Assembly: GCA_020051095.1 (NCBI GenBank)
Contig: JAGVJN010000041.1
Coordinates: forward strand, 145,888 to 209,887
Origin: Pseudomonadota bacterium
GTDB lineage: Bacteria; Pseudomonadota; Gammaproteobacteria; Legionellales; Legionellaceae
Length of the DNA: 64,000 nt
Direction of reading: 5' to 3'
Shown: positions 35,914 through 47,600 of the stretch, piece by piece
Layout of the letters: every line of letters begins with the position of its first letter
How positions within the stretch are numbered: the stretch's first letter is position 1
The notes under the pieces: model-generated
Databases searched by the model: none
Seen by the model: only the letters and a program-made list of their open reading frames with translations
What the model was told of the DNA's origin: nothing
Made by a program: the position numbers and the translations under genes

Positions 35914-36720
35914 TTAGTGAGCGTGCTGTGATGCAAGAAACTCATCGATGTATTGATTACAAAGAGCTGGTTCTTCAATACCCGGTGTATGACCTGCATT
36001 GGGAATATATTTCAGAATAGAATGGTCGATATGTTGATGAATTAGTTTAGCCCGTTCCGGTGGTGTAACCATGTCATTGTCTCCCACCATTATCAACGTA
36101 GGGCAGCGAATATTGGCTAATTCAGACTCAACCCCTTTTCGGTTTAAGACCCCGTCAACTGCTTTTATCACTGTTTTGGGGTTTGCTTCAATTTCTCGCT
36201 TCCAAAATTCATACTGGTCGCGCCGAGCATTATCATTTCGAAAATTATCGGCAAAATATATTTTCATCACCTTTCGAGAAACAGATTTCATGCCAAATAA
36301 CTTTAGAAGGAGTATCAAAACCTTATATTTCAATGAGTAGGGCTCAGCTTGTGCCGAGGTTCCCATCAAAATTAACGATTGAATTAAGTCAGGTCTTCTT
36401 GCAGCCACGCGCAAACCGATAAAACCGCCCATCGATAGTCCGACAAAATGGACTTTCCCAAATCCGAGGCGCTCAATTAGCTGGATAGTATCATCACATA
36501 AACTGTCCATATCATACCCTGCCTCCGTCACTTCAGACCGACCCTGCCCTCGATGATCATAAGTGATCACACGGTATTTCTTCTTAAGATGTTCAACTTG
36601 CGCTTGAAATACTTTCCCCGACCATAATAGCCCATGTGAAAACAAGATGGTTTCTTCTCCATCCCCTTGAATATCATAATAGTAATAGCAACCATTCACA
36701 ATTAAGACGACCATTGCCAT
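35914..36720 (-). CDS. Alpha/beta hydrolase
   Basis: A 268-residue cytoplasmic hydrolase of the alpha/beta-hydrolase fold. Visible motifs: oxyanion 'SHGLLWSG' (29-36), 'YDHRGQGRSE' (55-64), nucleophile elbow 'GLSMGG' (around residue 98, Ser catalytic), acid 'VGDNDMVTPPERA' and catalytic His in 'NAGHTPGIEEP'. The complete triad predicts activity on an ester, lactone or similar bond; the substrate is unknown. ATG 36720 and ATG 36714 are both possible starts. Confidence 0.85.
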   Translation of the reverse strand: MAMVVLIVNGCYYYYDIQGDGEETILFSHGLLWSGKVFQAQVEHLKKKYRVITYDHRGQGRSEVTEAGYDMDSLCDDTIQLIERLGFGKVHFVGLSMGGFIGLRVAARRPDLIQSLILMGTSAQAEPYSLKYKVLILLLKLFGMKSVSRKVMKIYFADNFRNDNARRDQYEFWKREIEANPKTVIKAVDGVLNRKGVESELANIRCPTLIMVGDNDMVTPPERAKLIHQHIDHSILKYIPNAGHTPGIEEPALCNQYIDEFLASQHAH

Positions 36721-36862
36721 TCCAACAAATCACTCTGCCGTAATTATAGAACATTAGACTCTGTACAGGACAAAAAACACAGAACTAATACGTTCCCGTG
36801 ATTATTCATAATTCCTTAAGCTTCAGTCATTAAACTATAAGAAAAGCTAACAGGAGAAGACC

Positions 36863-37105
36863 ATGTCAAATAAAAAACTCACTGAAAGACTAAATAACGA
36901 GTTAGATGTGCTTGGTGTGCCTGAATTAATGACCCAACGCGTGCATGCTTGCTCTAAGATGTTCAAGCTTCCTAAATTTAAAGTGGAAGCCATGCTATCT
37001 GGCATCAGCGCTTTTGATGCTAACGCCATTGAAAAAGTCGCCAACGAGCTGGATGTCAGTAAAGAGTGGCTGCTTGGCTATAGTAATGAAAAAACGAAAC
37101 ATTAG
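36863..37105 (+). CDS. Small XRE-type HTH DNA-binding protein
   Basis: An 80-residue protein, with GGAGAAG directly upstream of ATG 36863. The pattern 'PKFKVEAMLSGISAFDANAIEKVANELDVSKEWLLGY' (residues about 37-74, quoted in parts) fits a small lambda-repressor-like helix-turn-helix in which the C-terminal 'L.VS.EWLLGY' is common. Probably a regulator; its target is not evident. It is followed by a bidirectional terminator. Confidence 0.7.
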   Translation: MSNKKLTERLNNELDVLGVPELMTQRVHACSKMFKLPKFKVEAMLSGISAFDANAIEKVANELDVSKEWLLGYSNEKTKH

Positions 37106-37160
37106 GGAATGCCCTAGTGTCGTTTCTTGATCTCCACTGAGTCCAACTTCTTAAAAACAA

Positions 37161-37190
37161 AAGGCCGAGCAATGCTCGGCCTTATTTTAT
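37161..37190. terminator. Rho-independent terminator
   Basis: AAGGCCGAGC-AAT-GCTCGGCCTT is a perfect 10-bp stem followed by ATTTTAT. It lies between the convergent small HTH gene and the PNPOx-fold gene and can serve both. Confidence 0.8.
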
Positions 37191-37208
37191 CAAAAATCGT
37201 CTTGCCTG

Positions 37209-37787
37209 CTACGGTTTTACTTTTGGATAGGCATAGTTAGAATGGTCCACTTTCCATTGCCCCTTGCCATCTTTGACATAATGAACATAGCTTGTTTGAA
37301 CCATGTCCTTAGACTTATCTGTTATAGCAAACTGAGCAGAAACCGGTACTAATTCATATTCATAGAACTTCGCTTTGTTTTGTGTATCTTTAATCCGTGT
37401 TTTAGCCAAGCCTTTGCCTTTGACTTCGCCAGTCACTTTTATTTGAATATGCTCGTTGCCAACGCTCCATACAAATAATAAAGAAGCTTTTGAATTTTCC
37501 CTCATATGCGTTACTTTAGCCGTATTCGTGTGGGTTGCAAACAGGAAACCTTTATCCGAGACACCTAAGATGTGCATCATTCTTTGATGTGGATATCCTG
37601 CATTATCAATGGTAGCGAGCGATGCGTGCTTTAAATGAAGAACTTGATGTTTTTTCGCATAGTCGAACCAACGCTGGTATTCATTGATAGGGTTAGTTGA
37701 ATTTTTAGTTAGCATCCCAGTCATATCGCTGGCGTGCAAATTGAAGGACAGAAACAACGAACAGACTACTAAGAGTAATTTTTTCAT
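37209..37787 (-). CDS. Exported pyridoxamine-phosphate-oxidase-fold protein
   Basis: ATG 37787 was chosen because AGGA lies seven bases upstream; the preceding GTG has no gap to it. A signal peptide (MKKLLLVVCSLFLSFNLHAS) leads into a PNPOx-like split barrel: 'EYQRWFDYAKKHQVLHLKHA' as the N-terminal helix, 'SLATIDNAGYPHQRMMHILG' as the FMN-side strand pair, 'NTAKVTHMRENSKASLLFVW' as the FMN phosphate region. Cytoplasmic relatives oxidise pyridoxamine phosphate or bind flavin or heme. An exported version is unusual; it would need FMN or another ligand in the periplasm, or have lost catalysis. Confidence 0.75.
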   Translation of the reverse strand: MKKLLLVVCSLFLSFNLHASDMTGMLTKNSTNPINEYQRWFDYAKKHQVLHLKHASLATIDNAGYPHQRMMHILGVSDKGFLFATHTNTAKVTHMRENSKASLLFVWSVGNEHIQIKVTGEVKGKGLAKTRIKDTQNKAKFYEYELVPVSAQFAITDKSKDMVQTSYVHYVKDGKGQWKVDHSNYAYPKVKP

Positions 37788-37893
37788 CACAAATTCCTTT
37801 TATTGTATTAGATTCCATCTATAACTTAGACCTTTCATTTGAACTTTGCAAGCAACTGTTCACCTATTTGTTATCAAGATAAAATAAACGAGT

Positions 37894-39138
37894 TTATACC
37901 TTTTTTAAGCTTTGGAAAGGCTCTCCAAATTGAGCCTGTGCCATCTGAAGTGCTTCTTCTACCAATCGTTGCCCGTGACTCGGCTTAAAAAAATTAACGG
38001 GTTGATTGGTTAAGGTTCGGTAAATAGCTAACCCTGAAAATGCCAACAACAGAATTCGTAAACAGTCTCGGAGAAATCTAACCCAAATGGGATCACGATG
38101 TTTTGCAAGTTGTTTTTTTGCTTCCTTGAGATGCCTTTCAAACAACGCGATACGAAGGCTTGGCAAAACGCTCGTTTCTTCAAGATCTTTTTTCAGACGA
38201 GTGACGATGACTATTTTAGCATAGGCTTTTTTATTATTGATTGCTCCAGCCATACCCTGGGTTAAATGATCATAATACTGACTAATTTTATTTTGTAGTT
38301 CATTTACTGTTATCAACGCTTGTTGCTCTTTTTTTGATTGCCAAGACTGGAGCAGCCTAGTTGGTGCTTCCCCAAAATCCTCATCGTCGTTATCACCCAC
38401 TATTGTTAATTCCCCATGCTTAGCTTTCGCTAGCTGTTGTTGTAATTGCATTGCATCCTTTTTAGAATTTTCTAGCATTTCCATTAAGCTCAACTGAGCA
38501 AAATGCGATTTTACCTCCTTGACTTGGATAAGTAATGCGGAGGCAGCAATAACAATCGATTTATCGGCTTCTTCAAGACCCATTAGATGACGCAAAATGG
38601 TCTCGATGGGATTAATGCTGGATGACATGGAAGGTCCAGCTTCCTCAAATTGTTTTTTATCGTATTGATGAGCATCATTAATCAAACGGGGGGTCGTTAA
38701 TGCAACAGCCGTTAGCTTTGCCAAGGCCGTTTCAAGATTATCAATCAGTGTTTGATATTGGCTGTTAACCTTCGGATACTGGCTTAAAAATATCGCTTTT
38801 ATTAGGGTTGATAACGATTGAAAATCGGCCGTTTTAATCGCTAATTTATGCTCGAGCGATTCAATTAAAACCTTATCATTATCATTTATTTTGTAAAAAG
38901 GGTAATAGGATTTTGCCAGGGCTATCCATGACGGCATCATGGGATGAGAAAATGCTTCAATTACTTTTGTCTCCCATTCATTGGTCATGAATAGCTTATC
39001 ATCTACTATTTCAGGTTGGCATTGGGCATTCAGTGCGTTGATTAACTTAGCTAGCAACTGAAATTGGTTAGATAAAAGATGAGGCGCCCGCCACGGCTCA
39101 AACTCAGAAGGGATTGATTGAATAGATGACGTTTGCAT
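37894..39138 (-). CDS. Coiled-coil protein with C-terminal membrane segment, candidate effector
   Basis: ATG 39138 was chosen because AGGA lies six bases upstream; a GTG at 39234 has no ribosome-binding site. The 414 residues are largely helical, with coiled-coil stretches near 220-330 ('LMEMLENSKKDAMQLQQQLA') and an amphipathic segment. A hydrophobic segment lies near the C-terminus ('LRILLLAFSGLAIYRTL'), followed by a helical 40-residue tail. No signal peptide and no family recognised. Placement and layout suit a membrane-anchored effector or an inner-membrane scaffold. Confidence 0.65.
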   Translation of the reverse strand: MQTSSIQSIPSEFEPWRAPHLLSNQFQLLAKLINALNAQCQPEIVDDKLFMTNEWETKVIEAFSHPMMPSWIALAKSYYPFYKINDNDKVLIESLEHKLAIKTADFQSLSTLIKAIFLSQYPKVNSQYQTLIDNLETALAKLTAVALTTPRLINDAHQYDKKQFEEAGPSMSSSINPIETILRHLMGLEEADKSIVIAASALLIQVKEVKSHFAQLSLMEMLENSKKDAMQLQQQLAKAKHGELTIVGDNDDEDFGEAPTRLLQSWQSKKEQQALITVNELQNKISQYYDHLTQGMAGAINNKKAYAKIVIVTRLKKDLEETSVLPSLRIALFERHLKEAKKQLAKHRDPIWVRFLRDCLRILLLAFSGLAIYRTLTNQPVNFFKPSHGQRLVEEALQMAQAQFGEPFQSLKKV

Positions 39139-39260
39139 TATCATTCCTAAAGAAGGCCTCAATGAACTGCCAATCGAACGTGATTTGACATCATAATATG
39201 ATATACGCAGAAATGGTATTGGCGAATTTGACACTAGCCAACATACTTCAAAATTTGCGC

Positions 39261-41288
39261 CTAAATTACCGTAAACGTTTTTGTGACACCTTCATAGGGG
39301 TAAATTTCTCCATTCCAACCAAATTTATAATGGCCAGCGTGTTTTATCCGATACGTGCCTGGCAGGATATCGGTTGGAATTTTCCAATACACATGCCCAT
39401 AGGCGTAGGCAATAAAAATTCGCTCCCATCGATACAGGGTATCAAAGTCCCAATCATGAGCAATTGTTTCCCATCTCCCTGCTTTATTTTTAAATTGTAC
39501 CTCGAGAAAACCGTTCATGGTTTCAAAATGATTTCTTGGGTTCCCTGCCCAAAAAATTACATGAACAAGGTCTCCGCGCTGGTATTGTTTATTTGGCTCT
39601 TTATGAACACTGCCAAAATTGAGTGTCACGGGAACATCGTCAAATACAATTGGTGGAATAAGATTGCCAGTGTGATAGCTGAGGTCTTCAGGCAAAGGGC
39701 CTGGCTCACTTTCTCTGTGAGATAACATATCCAAAGCTAATTGCTTAAACCCTTGAAGATAAGCCGGTAACGTCCATCGGCCAAATACGGTCGACCCTCC
39801 CTCATAGTTTTGTTGCATATATTCTTCTGGGGTAGCAACATAACCTGCATAGGAATTACTAAGCCCTGCGATGACGACGTGCTTTGCTTGCTCTTGAAAG
39901 AGCGCATGTAATAATGCTTTGACTCGCCGGCCAGACATCGTCGTAAATTCGCCAGGAACACCTGCTATGACTAAATCACCGATTTTAACGATTTGAATGG
40001 GCATATTATGCGGTACCCACGCAGGCTCATTTTGGCCAACGGCAAGCAGAATCGGCTTAGGATGCTGGCAATCAACCAGAGCAGCCGTTGGCTGTTTTAT
40101 GATATCTCGAATTAATGAAATGAATGGATTTGTTTCTAATTGGCCTTGATGAAATATATCATCTAAGCCGGAGCCATCGATAGTACCGGCGCCAAAGGAA
40201 TAGCCTAATGCGGCTTGGCAGGTGTGTTCAACCGTTCCTGCCGTAAATTCTGGCGCGATGAGTGTATTTTCCATATCGATATACTGATGACGGTAATCTA
40301 CCCCTTCACCAATTGGGGTAACTGCTTCGTTAAATAATGCTTTTGCTTTTTTGTATTGCCGCTTACCGATTGCATAGGTATGTTCAATATCTTTGCATCT
40401 CATCTTATCACAATTACTAGCGGATGAGCTCCCAAAAATATTGGGGCTAACATCCCCTTCGTTAGCCTGTGCAAAGGCCGCCACAAAGGTTTTTTCTTGT
40501 TGGTAATTGCTGTGCATACTTTTTTCAAAAAGGTAAGAGGCATAGCCTTTATTATCACCGCTTAAAAAGACATTATTGCTGCTCATAGAGACACTATGAA
40601 CGGCATGCCAATTAATGGTTCCAATAGGCTCCCCATGGGCATTCGATAACTTGATCAATGTCATTGATTTATCCGTGTCGTATTGATATTGATCGCGTTC
40701 TTTTTGGGGATTTTTTAAATAGGCATCTGGGGAGCGATTTTTGCTGGTATTGGTCAGCTCAGCGGCTTCGATATAAATATTCCCCGGTTCAAGATTTTTA
40801 TGTGCTCGGGCAACCGATTTCACAATGCCATCGACAATCGCCCGATAATTGTCTGGATAAAACCCAAGAATTGTAAAGTTATACAACGTCTCAAATGCAT
40901 ATCCTCCCGTGCCAGCATGGGTATGTGTCGCACTAATCATGACATTTTGATCCGTGTATAAGTCGCCATATTGTTCATGGAGTTTTTTTATGACGCCTTG
41001 TTTTACCGATTGAAAAATCATTCCCACATCAGCACTGACAAAAACAACCCGCTTCCCGGTTTCTGGCGAGGCAATAATAAATGCTCGAGACCAAAGGCGT
41101 GAGTGGAGGCCCTTAGCAAATTGGTTCATCTTGGCATAACCCATCATATTAATTTCAGCGGCAGCACCCGTAATATCATATATGCCTGCACCAATTAAAA
41201 ACGACGGGGGACTTGGGTAACAGAATCGAGAAGCAAGTAACAAACATAGAAACAACGAATTTCGAATAAGGGTCATTTTTTTTGACAT
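39261..41288 (-). CDS. Neutral ceramidase
   Basis: A 675-residue secreted or periplasmic hydrolase that splits ceramide into sphingosine and fatty acid. An N-terminal signal peptide ends near residue 25. Family signatures: 'GIYDITGAAAEINMMGYAK' (residues 35-53), the zinc site 'ATHTHAG' (120-126), 'WHAVHSVSMSS' (227-237) and the catalytic serine in 'NEGDVSPN' (276-283, Ser281). The C-terminal Ig-like domain is present, so the length matches bacterial and mammalian neutral ceramidases. Legionella-type bacteria do not make ceramide, so the substrate is probably from the host. AAGGATG lies upstream of ATG 41288. Confidence 0.9.
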   Translation of the reverse strand: MSKKMTLIRNSLFLCLLLASRFCYPSPPSFLIGAGIYDITGAAAEINMMGYAKMNQFAKGLHSRLWSRAFIIASPETGKRVVFVSADVGMIFQSVKQGVIKKLHEQYGDLYTDQNVMISATHTHAGTGGYAFETLYNFTILGFYPDNYRAIVDGIVKSVARAHKNLEPGNIYIEAAELTNTSKNRSPDAYLKNPQKERDQYQYDTDKSMTLIKLSNAHGEPIGTINWHAVHSVSMSSNNVFLSGDNKGYASYLFEKSMHSNYQQEKTFVAAFAQANEGDVSPNIFGSSSASNCDKMRCKDIEHTYAIGKRQYKKAKALFNEAVTPIGEGVDYRHQYIDMENTLIAPEFTAGTVEHTCQAALGYSFGAGTIDGSGLDDIFHQGQLETNPFISLIRDIIKQPTAALVDCQHPKPILLAVGQNEPAWVPHNMPIQIVKIGDLVIAGVPGEFTTMSGRRVKALLHALFQEQAKHVVIAGLSNSYAGYVATPEEYMQQNYEGGSTVFGRWTLPAYLQGFKQLALDMLSHRESEPGPLPEDLSYHTGNLIPPIVFDDVPVTLNFGSVHKEPNKQYQRGDLVHVIFWAGNPRNHFETMNGFLEVQFKNKAGRWETIAHDWDFDTLYRWERIFIAYAYGHVYWKIPTDILPGTYRIKHAGHYKFGWNGEIYPYEGVTKTFTVI

Positions 41289-41393
41289 ATCGCATTACAT
41301 CCTTATAACAATGCAGCTTTTATATCCTTCGAACCATTCTGGAAACTGCAAATTTTTGTACATAGTCTCACTAAACCTGAATTCTTACAACCA

Positions 41394-41534
41394 CAAGACT
41401 TCTAAATAACTTCCCTCAATTTCCCCTCTCCCCGGAAACGGGGAGAGGGTGCCCGAAGGGCGGGAGAGTTTTTTTTGTAACAAAGTTATATCCTGATGTG
41501 CGGCACCAAGTGCCTGAAATGCTTACGCAAAACC
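41394..41534 (+). repeat. Dispersed palindromic repeat, copy 4 (long form)
   Basis: It begins CAAGACTTCTAAATAACTT, which differs at one base from the terminal repeat of the copy at 53721. It has the stem CTCTCCCCGG/GGGGAGAG and 'GTGCCCGAAGGGCGGGAGAG', then 'TTATATCCTGATGTGCGGCA' and 'CTTACGCAAAAC'. It matches copy 3 along its whole length. Confidence 0.72.
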
Positions 41535-41619
41535 CTAATCTCTGCCGGCATCCATACTGCGTCCCGTTTAACAGCATATTTTAAAACATGGTGATCTTTT
41601 TTATCCTATCATGGCCATT

Positions 41620-41650
41620 TAATATTTTGGTAAGGTATTTGTTATACTAT
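41620..41650 (+). promoter_or_regulatory. Possible PmrA-type box and -10 element
   Basis: TTTAATATT (41620-41628) is eight of nine bases of a PmrA half-site. Two bases later GGTAAGGTA matches poorly to the consensus but six of nine to the second half-site at 34437-34445. TATACT (41645-41650) follows after 5 bases. The geometry is like the better box at 34424-34456. Confidence 0.3.
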
Positions 41651-41679
41651 ATGTATATATATTTCACCACACTACTACT

Positions 41680-44600
41680 ATGAAACTAAACAGCGAAGCG
41701 AAAGCAACGTTACTGTCTGGTGTCGAGCGGACTTATAATGGCTATGCAGCCCTTGATTGTTCAGAAACCGCAAAAATTTTTAAAGGGTCTTCGCTCTCTG
41801 ATTTTACCCGCCAAATGATACATGAAGGGAAAATGCAGGCAACAGTCCATATTGGCAATACCGATTATAAAATCGCTTTAAAAAAAATAGATACTGACAC
41901 TTATTCCATCGAAATCGATCCAAAAAAGCCACATTCGCTAATGACTTATGAGGACATCGAAAACCCTAACAATGAAGAGCAGGTTGTCGCCTTACTGGCC
42001 AGCCAGTCCATTGAAATTGATTTAAATAAGCCCCATCCCTATATTACTATCGATAATCATGATAAAAGCGCGCCGATTCGTGTCGGCGGCGACAAATTAC
42101 AACTTTATCGCACCCACCTTGTCACCTTGCATAAAATTCATGAGCGCATCAAAGCTGACGAAGATATTTCAAACTTATTGGTCGCCTTAGCCACCGGTTC
42201 GGGTAAAACATTTGTGCAAGCATTATGGCTTGTTAGCTTGCACTCTGCCGGGATGAAAGGCTTTTTTGGTGTGCCTGGTCGTTTGGAGGATCAATTTTTC
42301 AGCGATCTTAAACGGTTATTACCCGATAGTTTTGTCGAAGAAAAGATCGGCCGATTGGGAGACCCTAATCGTCAAGAAGGTTTTTTAGGACAAGACAAGG
42401 ATATCGTGGTCGGCGATGCGTTTAAAACGCTCGATGAACATTTCGGTCAATTAGACAGTTACAATCCCCAAGAAGTGATGCTAAGTTTTGACGAGCAACA
42501 TCTTTTAATGCGTGTGGAGCGTCGACGATTAAGGCTTATCGATCTCTCTGAAAGATTTTTATCCTGTTTTTTAACAGCGACCCCGAATGAAGAAACCTAT
42601 CAACTTTGTGGTAAAAACCCGATTGCCACCATGTCTAATAAGCAAAAAGAAGAAGCAAAACAAGGAAAAGTCCCCAAAATTGCCACCATTACGGCCAAGT
42701 CAGCCAGCGATAAAAACGCCAATACGGAAGGATTTTTTAACCGTCTGAAGAGACGCTTTAACATTTTCATCTCAGATGCTATTCAAAAGCAACCCACCTC
42801 TGCAGCCATCCAAGTTATGGATGATCTGCCATTCATGACGCAAGCAGTGAATGGCAAAACACAACAATCTGTTCGCAGGAAAATGCTTTTCATTGTCGAT
42901 GACCCCGACTCGCTCATTAATTTATGCCATCGTGTTAATGAACCCGCTAGTCGTGAAGTTTATGAGAATGGCAACTTATATTCTCGTAAAGAAATTGGTG
43001 AATTACTACTCATTCAGGATGTCGATTCAGCGTTATACGATGAAGAAATGGAAGCTCGAGGAGAAGGCTCGAAAGCAAAGCAAGCCATTGATGCACACCT
43101 GAAAGCAACCATTTATCATAATATGATCGATCATGTCTTAACCGACGCATTAGGCATGAATCTTCTCGAATTAAACCAACTCCGACAACAAAATCCTGAC
43201 TTGCTTAGGCTATTAGCACTATTACGATTCGGGGTCAAAGAAATATCAGACCTCAGTGTGACTGAAAATCAATTATTAACAAAAAATCAAATAGATGTGA
43301 AAAAAATTGGCCAGGCAGACCTGACTCAGCAACACTACGAGCAATCCTTGCTAAAAAAAATCGATGGCGAAGGGGCCAAAGAAATCAGTCATCTATTAGC
43401 CGGCATTGCCACCAATTTGAAAACCCAATTTAACGGAAATAAATACTTACCGAGTTCAATCGACCATTATTTAACCAATGATCCGACGGACGAAAAAATG
43501 GCTGTATTTATTTTAAGAAATATCGAAGACCGTTTTAACCAGTATGCCCAAAAGCATCTTGTGTTATGTGTCATGGATGATATGCGCAGCAAAGACTTAC
43601 CCATCGAGCATGATGCCAAAGGTAACCCAAGACCATTCTGGGGCATGACCAGTGAAACGTATCCCTTGTACGATGAAAGCGGTGTTCGCTCCGAAAAAGC
43701 AAAAACAAGACCGCTTAAATCTATTGAAGCACTTAACCCAGAAGTTACGGAAACCCGCTTTCATCCCAATTATGCCGACATCACCGAAACGCAAGCAGAC
43801 ATGTACTTCAAGCTCGGTTTTGTGGGGGCTTATATCAGTAACCGTAAAACAGAAGGGTTCAGCGACTTAAATTTACATACCGTCATTAGTGTTTGTAATT
43901 TTGGCGGGCAACGTTTAAATGGACCGGATAAGGTATTACAAGGATTAGGGCGTAATAGAGGGCTGGACGAAACCGTCGAGCCACTGTTCGTTCATGCGCT
44001 AGGGAATGGCCAGTCCTCCCCCTTTTCACTGAAAAACTTAGATAAAGACGATTATTATAAAGAATATTTCCAAGGCATGAATACGTTCCGTGAAGCCTAC
44101 TTAAAACTGCTTGGCGATAAATTAGCAGAAGACATTATTGCGGAATACCATGCCGGTGTTGAGCCGGATGAGAGTTTTGATACAAACGTGTTTCGCAAAA
44201 AAGTCATGCATATGATTCGTGAAGACTTAAGGGAAATCAATAGCTTAAATAACCATCAAATCAACATCAGCCGAGCTCAGCTAGGAAAAGTGTTGGCCCA
44301 AGCGCAAAAACGTCTCGATGAACACCTACAAAATGTTGAAGCGCCAAACCGTCTTTCAGGGGTTGTCAATTTTTTAGGTAACTTGATGAATGCGGCTGCA
44401 TCCATCTACTTTTGGTTTTCGCAGCGTGGGACAAAATCAGAATTTAATCAGGCGATGAAAAACAATAACCATCAGCCAGATAAGATTTATGAGAAAATCC
44501 TATCAAACACCAGTTTTAAACAGCTTAGTAAAAAGATGTTTGTTGCCGCGGAGATCCAATCACTGGTTAGCCATCAGCGTGATGTGATGAAAGCACTCAT

Positions 44601-47600
44601 TGAAAAATATCCCAAAAAATATCTGATGCCAGACGCTAAAAAGAAAGCCATTGAGTATGAAACATCCACGTTAAAACCAATCTTGTTGAAATTCGTCAAG
44701 GAAGACCACCAAGAAATAGCCGCAAATGCTCTGAATAAACACCCTGATTTATTAGGGTTCCTTCATCGTAATGAAAAGCTCTTTGAAAAACTATCCAGCG
44801 ATGATATCAGCGAAAAAGAGGTCAAAGAAACCTTAGTTCAACTTTTCCAACAATTTGAGGAAACCCGCGATATAAATGAATCCGCTTTTATCGATACCAT
44901 TAATCTTGGCAAAGCGCTTCGGGAAAAATTGCAACAAGGGCCCGCTCAACTATTAGATGATGAAATTTGTACCGAAATATCAGAAGGGATAAGCCCTAAT
45001 TTCATAGAAGCTTTGAAAACAAAGATGTTACCGCTTTTAATGCCAGAAGATGTTGAAAAGCTTAAAAATGGCTTGACGATTGAAGTTGGACAACAATTTT
45101 GTAAAGTCGTTCTTCAAGGCCATGGCAAATTTCTTCGCGGTGAAGAAGGTGGCATTGACATCAGCGACAGCAAAGCCCTGTTTGCATTATTCAACCAGGC
45201 TTTAGGAGTCAATGCGATTCAAAATCCCGAGGAACTGGCCAAGCAATATGTTGAAAGCATGTCAAAGCTTCACCAGACCCTTGAAGAATCACCCGTTGAG
45301 GCAATGAATGCGGAAAAATTTGGTCAATTGAAGCATCATTTTAAAAAGAGCCTGATTCCCGCCATGATTAATTTATGCCCCTTTGACCAAAGAGTGGCAA
45401 TTCACAATCAAATCACCGATGAGGCAATTGAGGAGCTGATCAAAAAGGATTCATTAAACTTGCAATCGATGCAAGAAAAAGGGGACGCCCCCGAAACCAT
45501 TGCCAATTTTGTTTTATCAAAATTAACAAAATCAGTCATTAACAGCGCGCAATCCCCAGCAACCGTGGAAGAACAAGTAAGTCAAAGTATGAAAACGGCT
45601 TTGGCAGAGAAGCAAAAAGTCACTTTCACCAACGCTTATGCCTTAGGTAAAGCCGTAGTTTTCGCAGGACTCCCCAGTCTTTTCGGTAAAAACGGGTTTA
45701 TCGAAGCCACAAAAAAAACCTACGCAGCCAATCTGGTCTTAGATAAGAATTTTCTAAAAGCCTTCTCAACGTTAGTGCCACTGGATCAGTATCAAACGCT
45801 TGAACAAAAATTACAGCAAGACCCTTCCTTATCGGAGGCTATCGCAAGTAAGTTACTAGCGCTTGGAGAAGAGGCACAGGACCCGCAAAAACTGGTTGCC
45901 GCCGTATCAGATGCTTCCGAGATACCCATGGATTTTATTGCCGATAATGCAGAATCTGCGCAAGAACAAATCAATCAAATGTTTGCACAAAAAGATACGA
46001 ACCCAAGTGCTTTATTAAAAACGGATGTCATAGAACAGCTCTCAAAGCCTACGAAAAAAACGTTGATTCCTTTGCTGGCAAAATTTATCCAAGATGATAG
46101 CCTAAGGCAGCAGTTTATTTCCCATTGTCAAACGATTCCCGATGGGGCGTTATTTGACTTTATGGTTGTCAATCAAGAAAGCTTCCAAGCACTCGAATCA
46201 GATGATTTCACTATCATGAAGCCACATTTAATTAAAATTTTTAATGGGTTAAATGCCATTGGCCCATCTGAAACGAAATTACTCGATTTTACACCGGAGC
46301 AATTGCGAAGCTTGACACAATTTATCGATGAGCAGCTCGAAAGTTTACAAGATATGACTGAAATTGAGGTGCTGAGCGAATATTTAACGACCACGCAATT
46401 TATCGATGTATTACAACTGGCTTATAACCAAACCGATTTGAAAACGATCGTTGATATCTTGAGCGATCCGAACAAACGACGTGACATTGCCTTTAAATTA
46501 AAAATGGCGGATGGCAATATCGATAGCTTAGATGATTTGTTTCACCAGCATGCACCCGATGTGAAACAACTTGATACAAGGCTTGATGAATGCACGGAAT
46601 TTCTAAATTCATTAGCACCTGAAGAGCATTCACCGCTTAAGCTTTTGGACAAAGCCCAATTAAATCCGTTGATTGAACAACGCTTGTTAAAACCCCTGAC
46701 TCATCCTTTAATCAAAGATCAATTTTCTATCACCATTGGATTATTTGAACAAAAAGAACTCGAGACCTTGCTGGATGCCATGTATGGGTTCAATAAACCG
46801 ATAAGCGCGGAGAAATTAATCGAGTTTAACCAATTATTGCAAAAAGGCGATACCCAGCAAATTGCTGAACAATTCTTACTAAAAGACTATGATGATTTTG
46901 ACAGTTTACCGCTCAAACACGTATTTCAGGTAGCCTTTGATCTTCACCAAGAAATGATCAAATGCCACTGCCACTTTAATCAGCATGGGATGCGTGGCGA
47001 AATTGTCAGTGAAACATACGGTAATAATCCAGGTCATGTAACGCCCAATGCTATCCAACCTAAGATCTATGATTTATTGTCTCCGGGAGTTAAAAAAATT
47101 CACATGGAAAGCGACTCGGAAGTACTTAATATGTCACGTCGATTATCTTACTTACGCAGTTTGCAACTAGCCTTTCCCGATGCCAATGAATTACACCGAC
47201 GTAATCATGCGGCTGAAATTAAGCATATCAAACGCATTCGAGATCACGTGATTGAACCAGTAAGAGAAAGAACGGGTAGATACGGATTGACAAATTGGTT
47301 CATTAATCTAAGAGACGCCATCACCAGTGGTATCAAATTTGTATTTGGCAAAATTGCCAGCTTCTTTAAAGGTATTTTTGCCAGCAATGACAATAAAGAC
47401 CAACCTGTTAAAAAAGTTTCGAAGAAACAGCATGACAGGCATGAGGCTCTTGCATTCATTTCGGCAATCAACAAACTACGAAAATTAACAAAACAAGAAG
47501 CCAGAAGCCCAGATTCACCTGAGGAAGTCGTTGATAAGCTGCTTACCACCCATCAGGCTGCCTCTCCTAAAACGAAAAAAGGTACTGAGCCATCACTGTC

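Larger units (their letters stand above)
41289..41679. other. Divergent intergenic region with repeat and promoter
   Basis: No gene is seen. It holds the palindromic repeat at 41394-41534 and the putative promoter of the giant helicase-like gene near 41620-41650. The ceramidase upstream region occupies the first 100 bases. Confidence 0.55.

Noticed and set aside
39198..39725. Plus-strand 175-codon frame
   Set aside because: It is antisense to the 3' end of the neutral ceramidase and shows no family pattern or ribosome-binding site.
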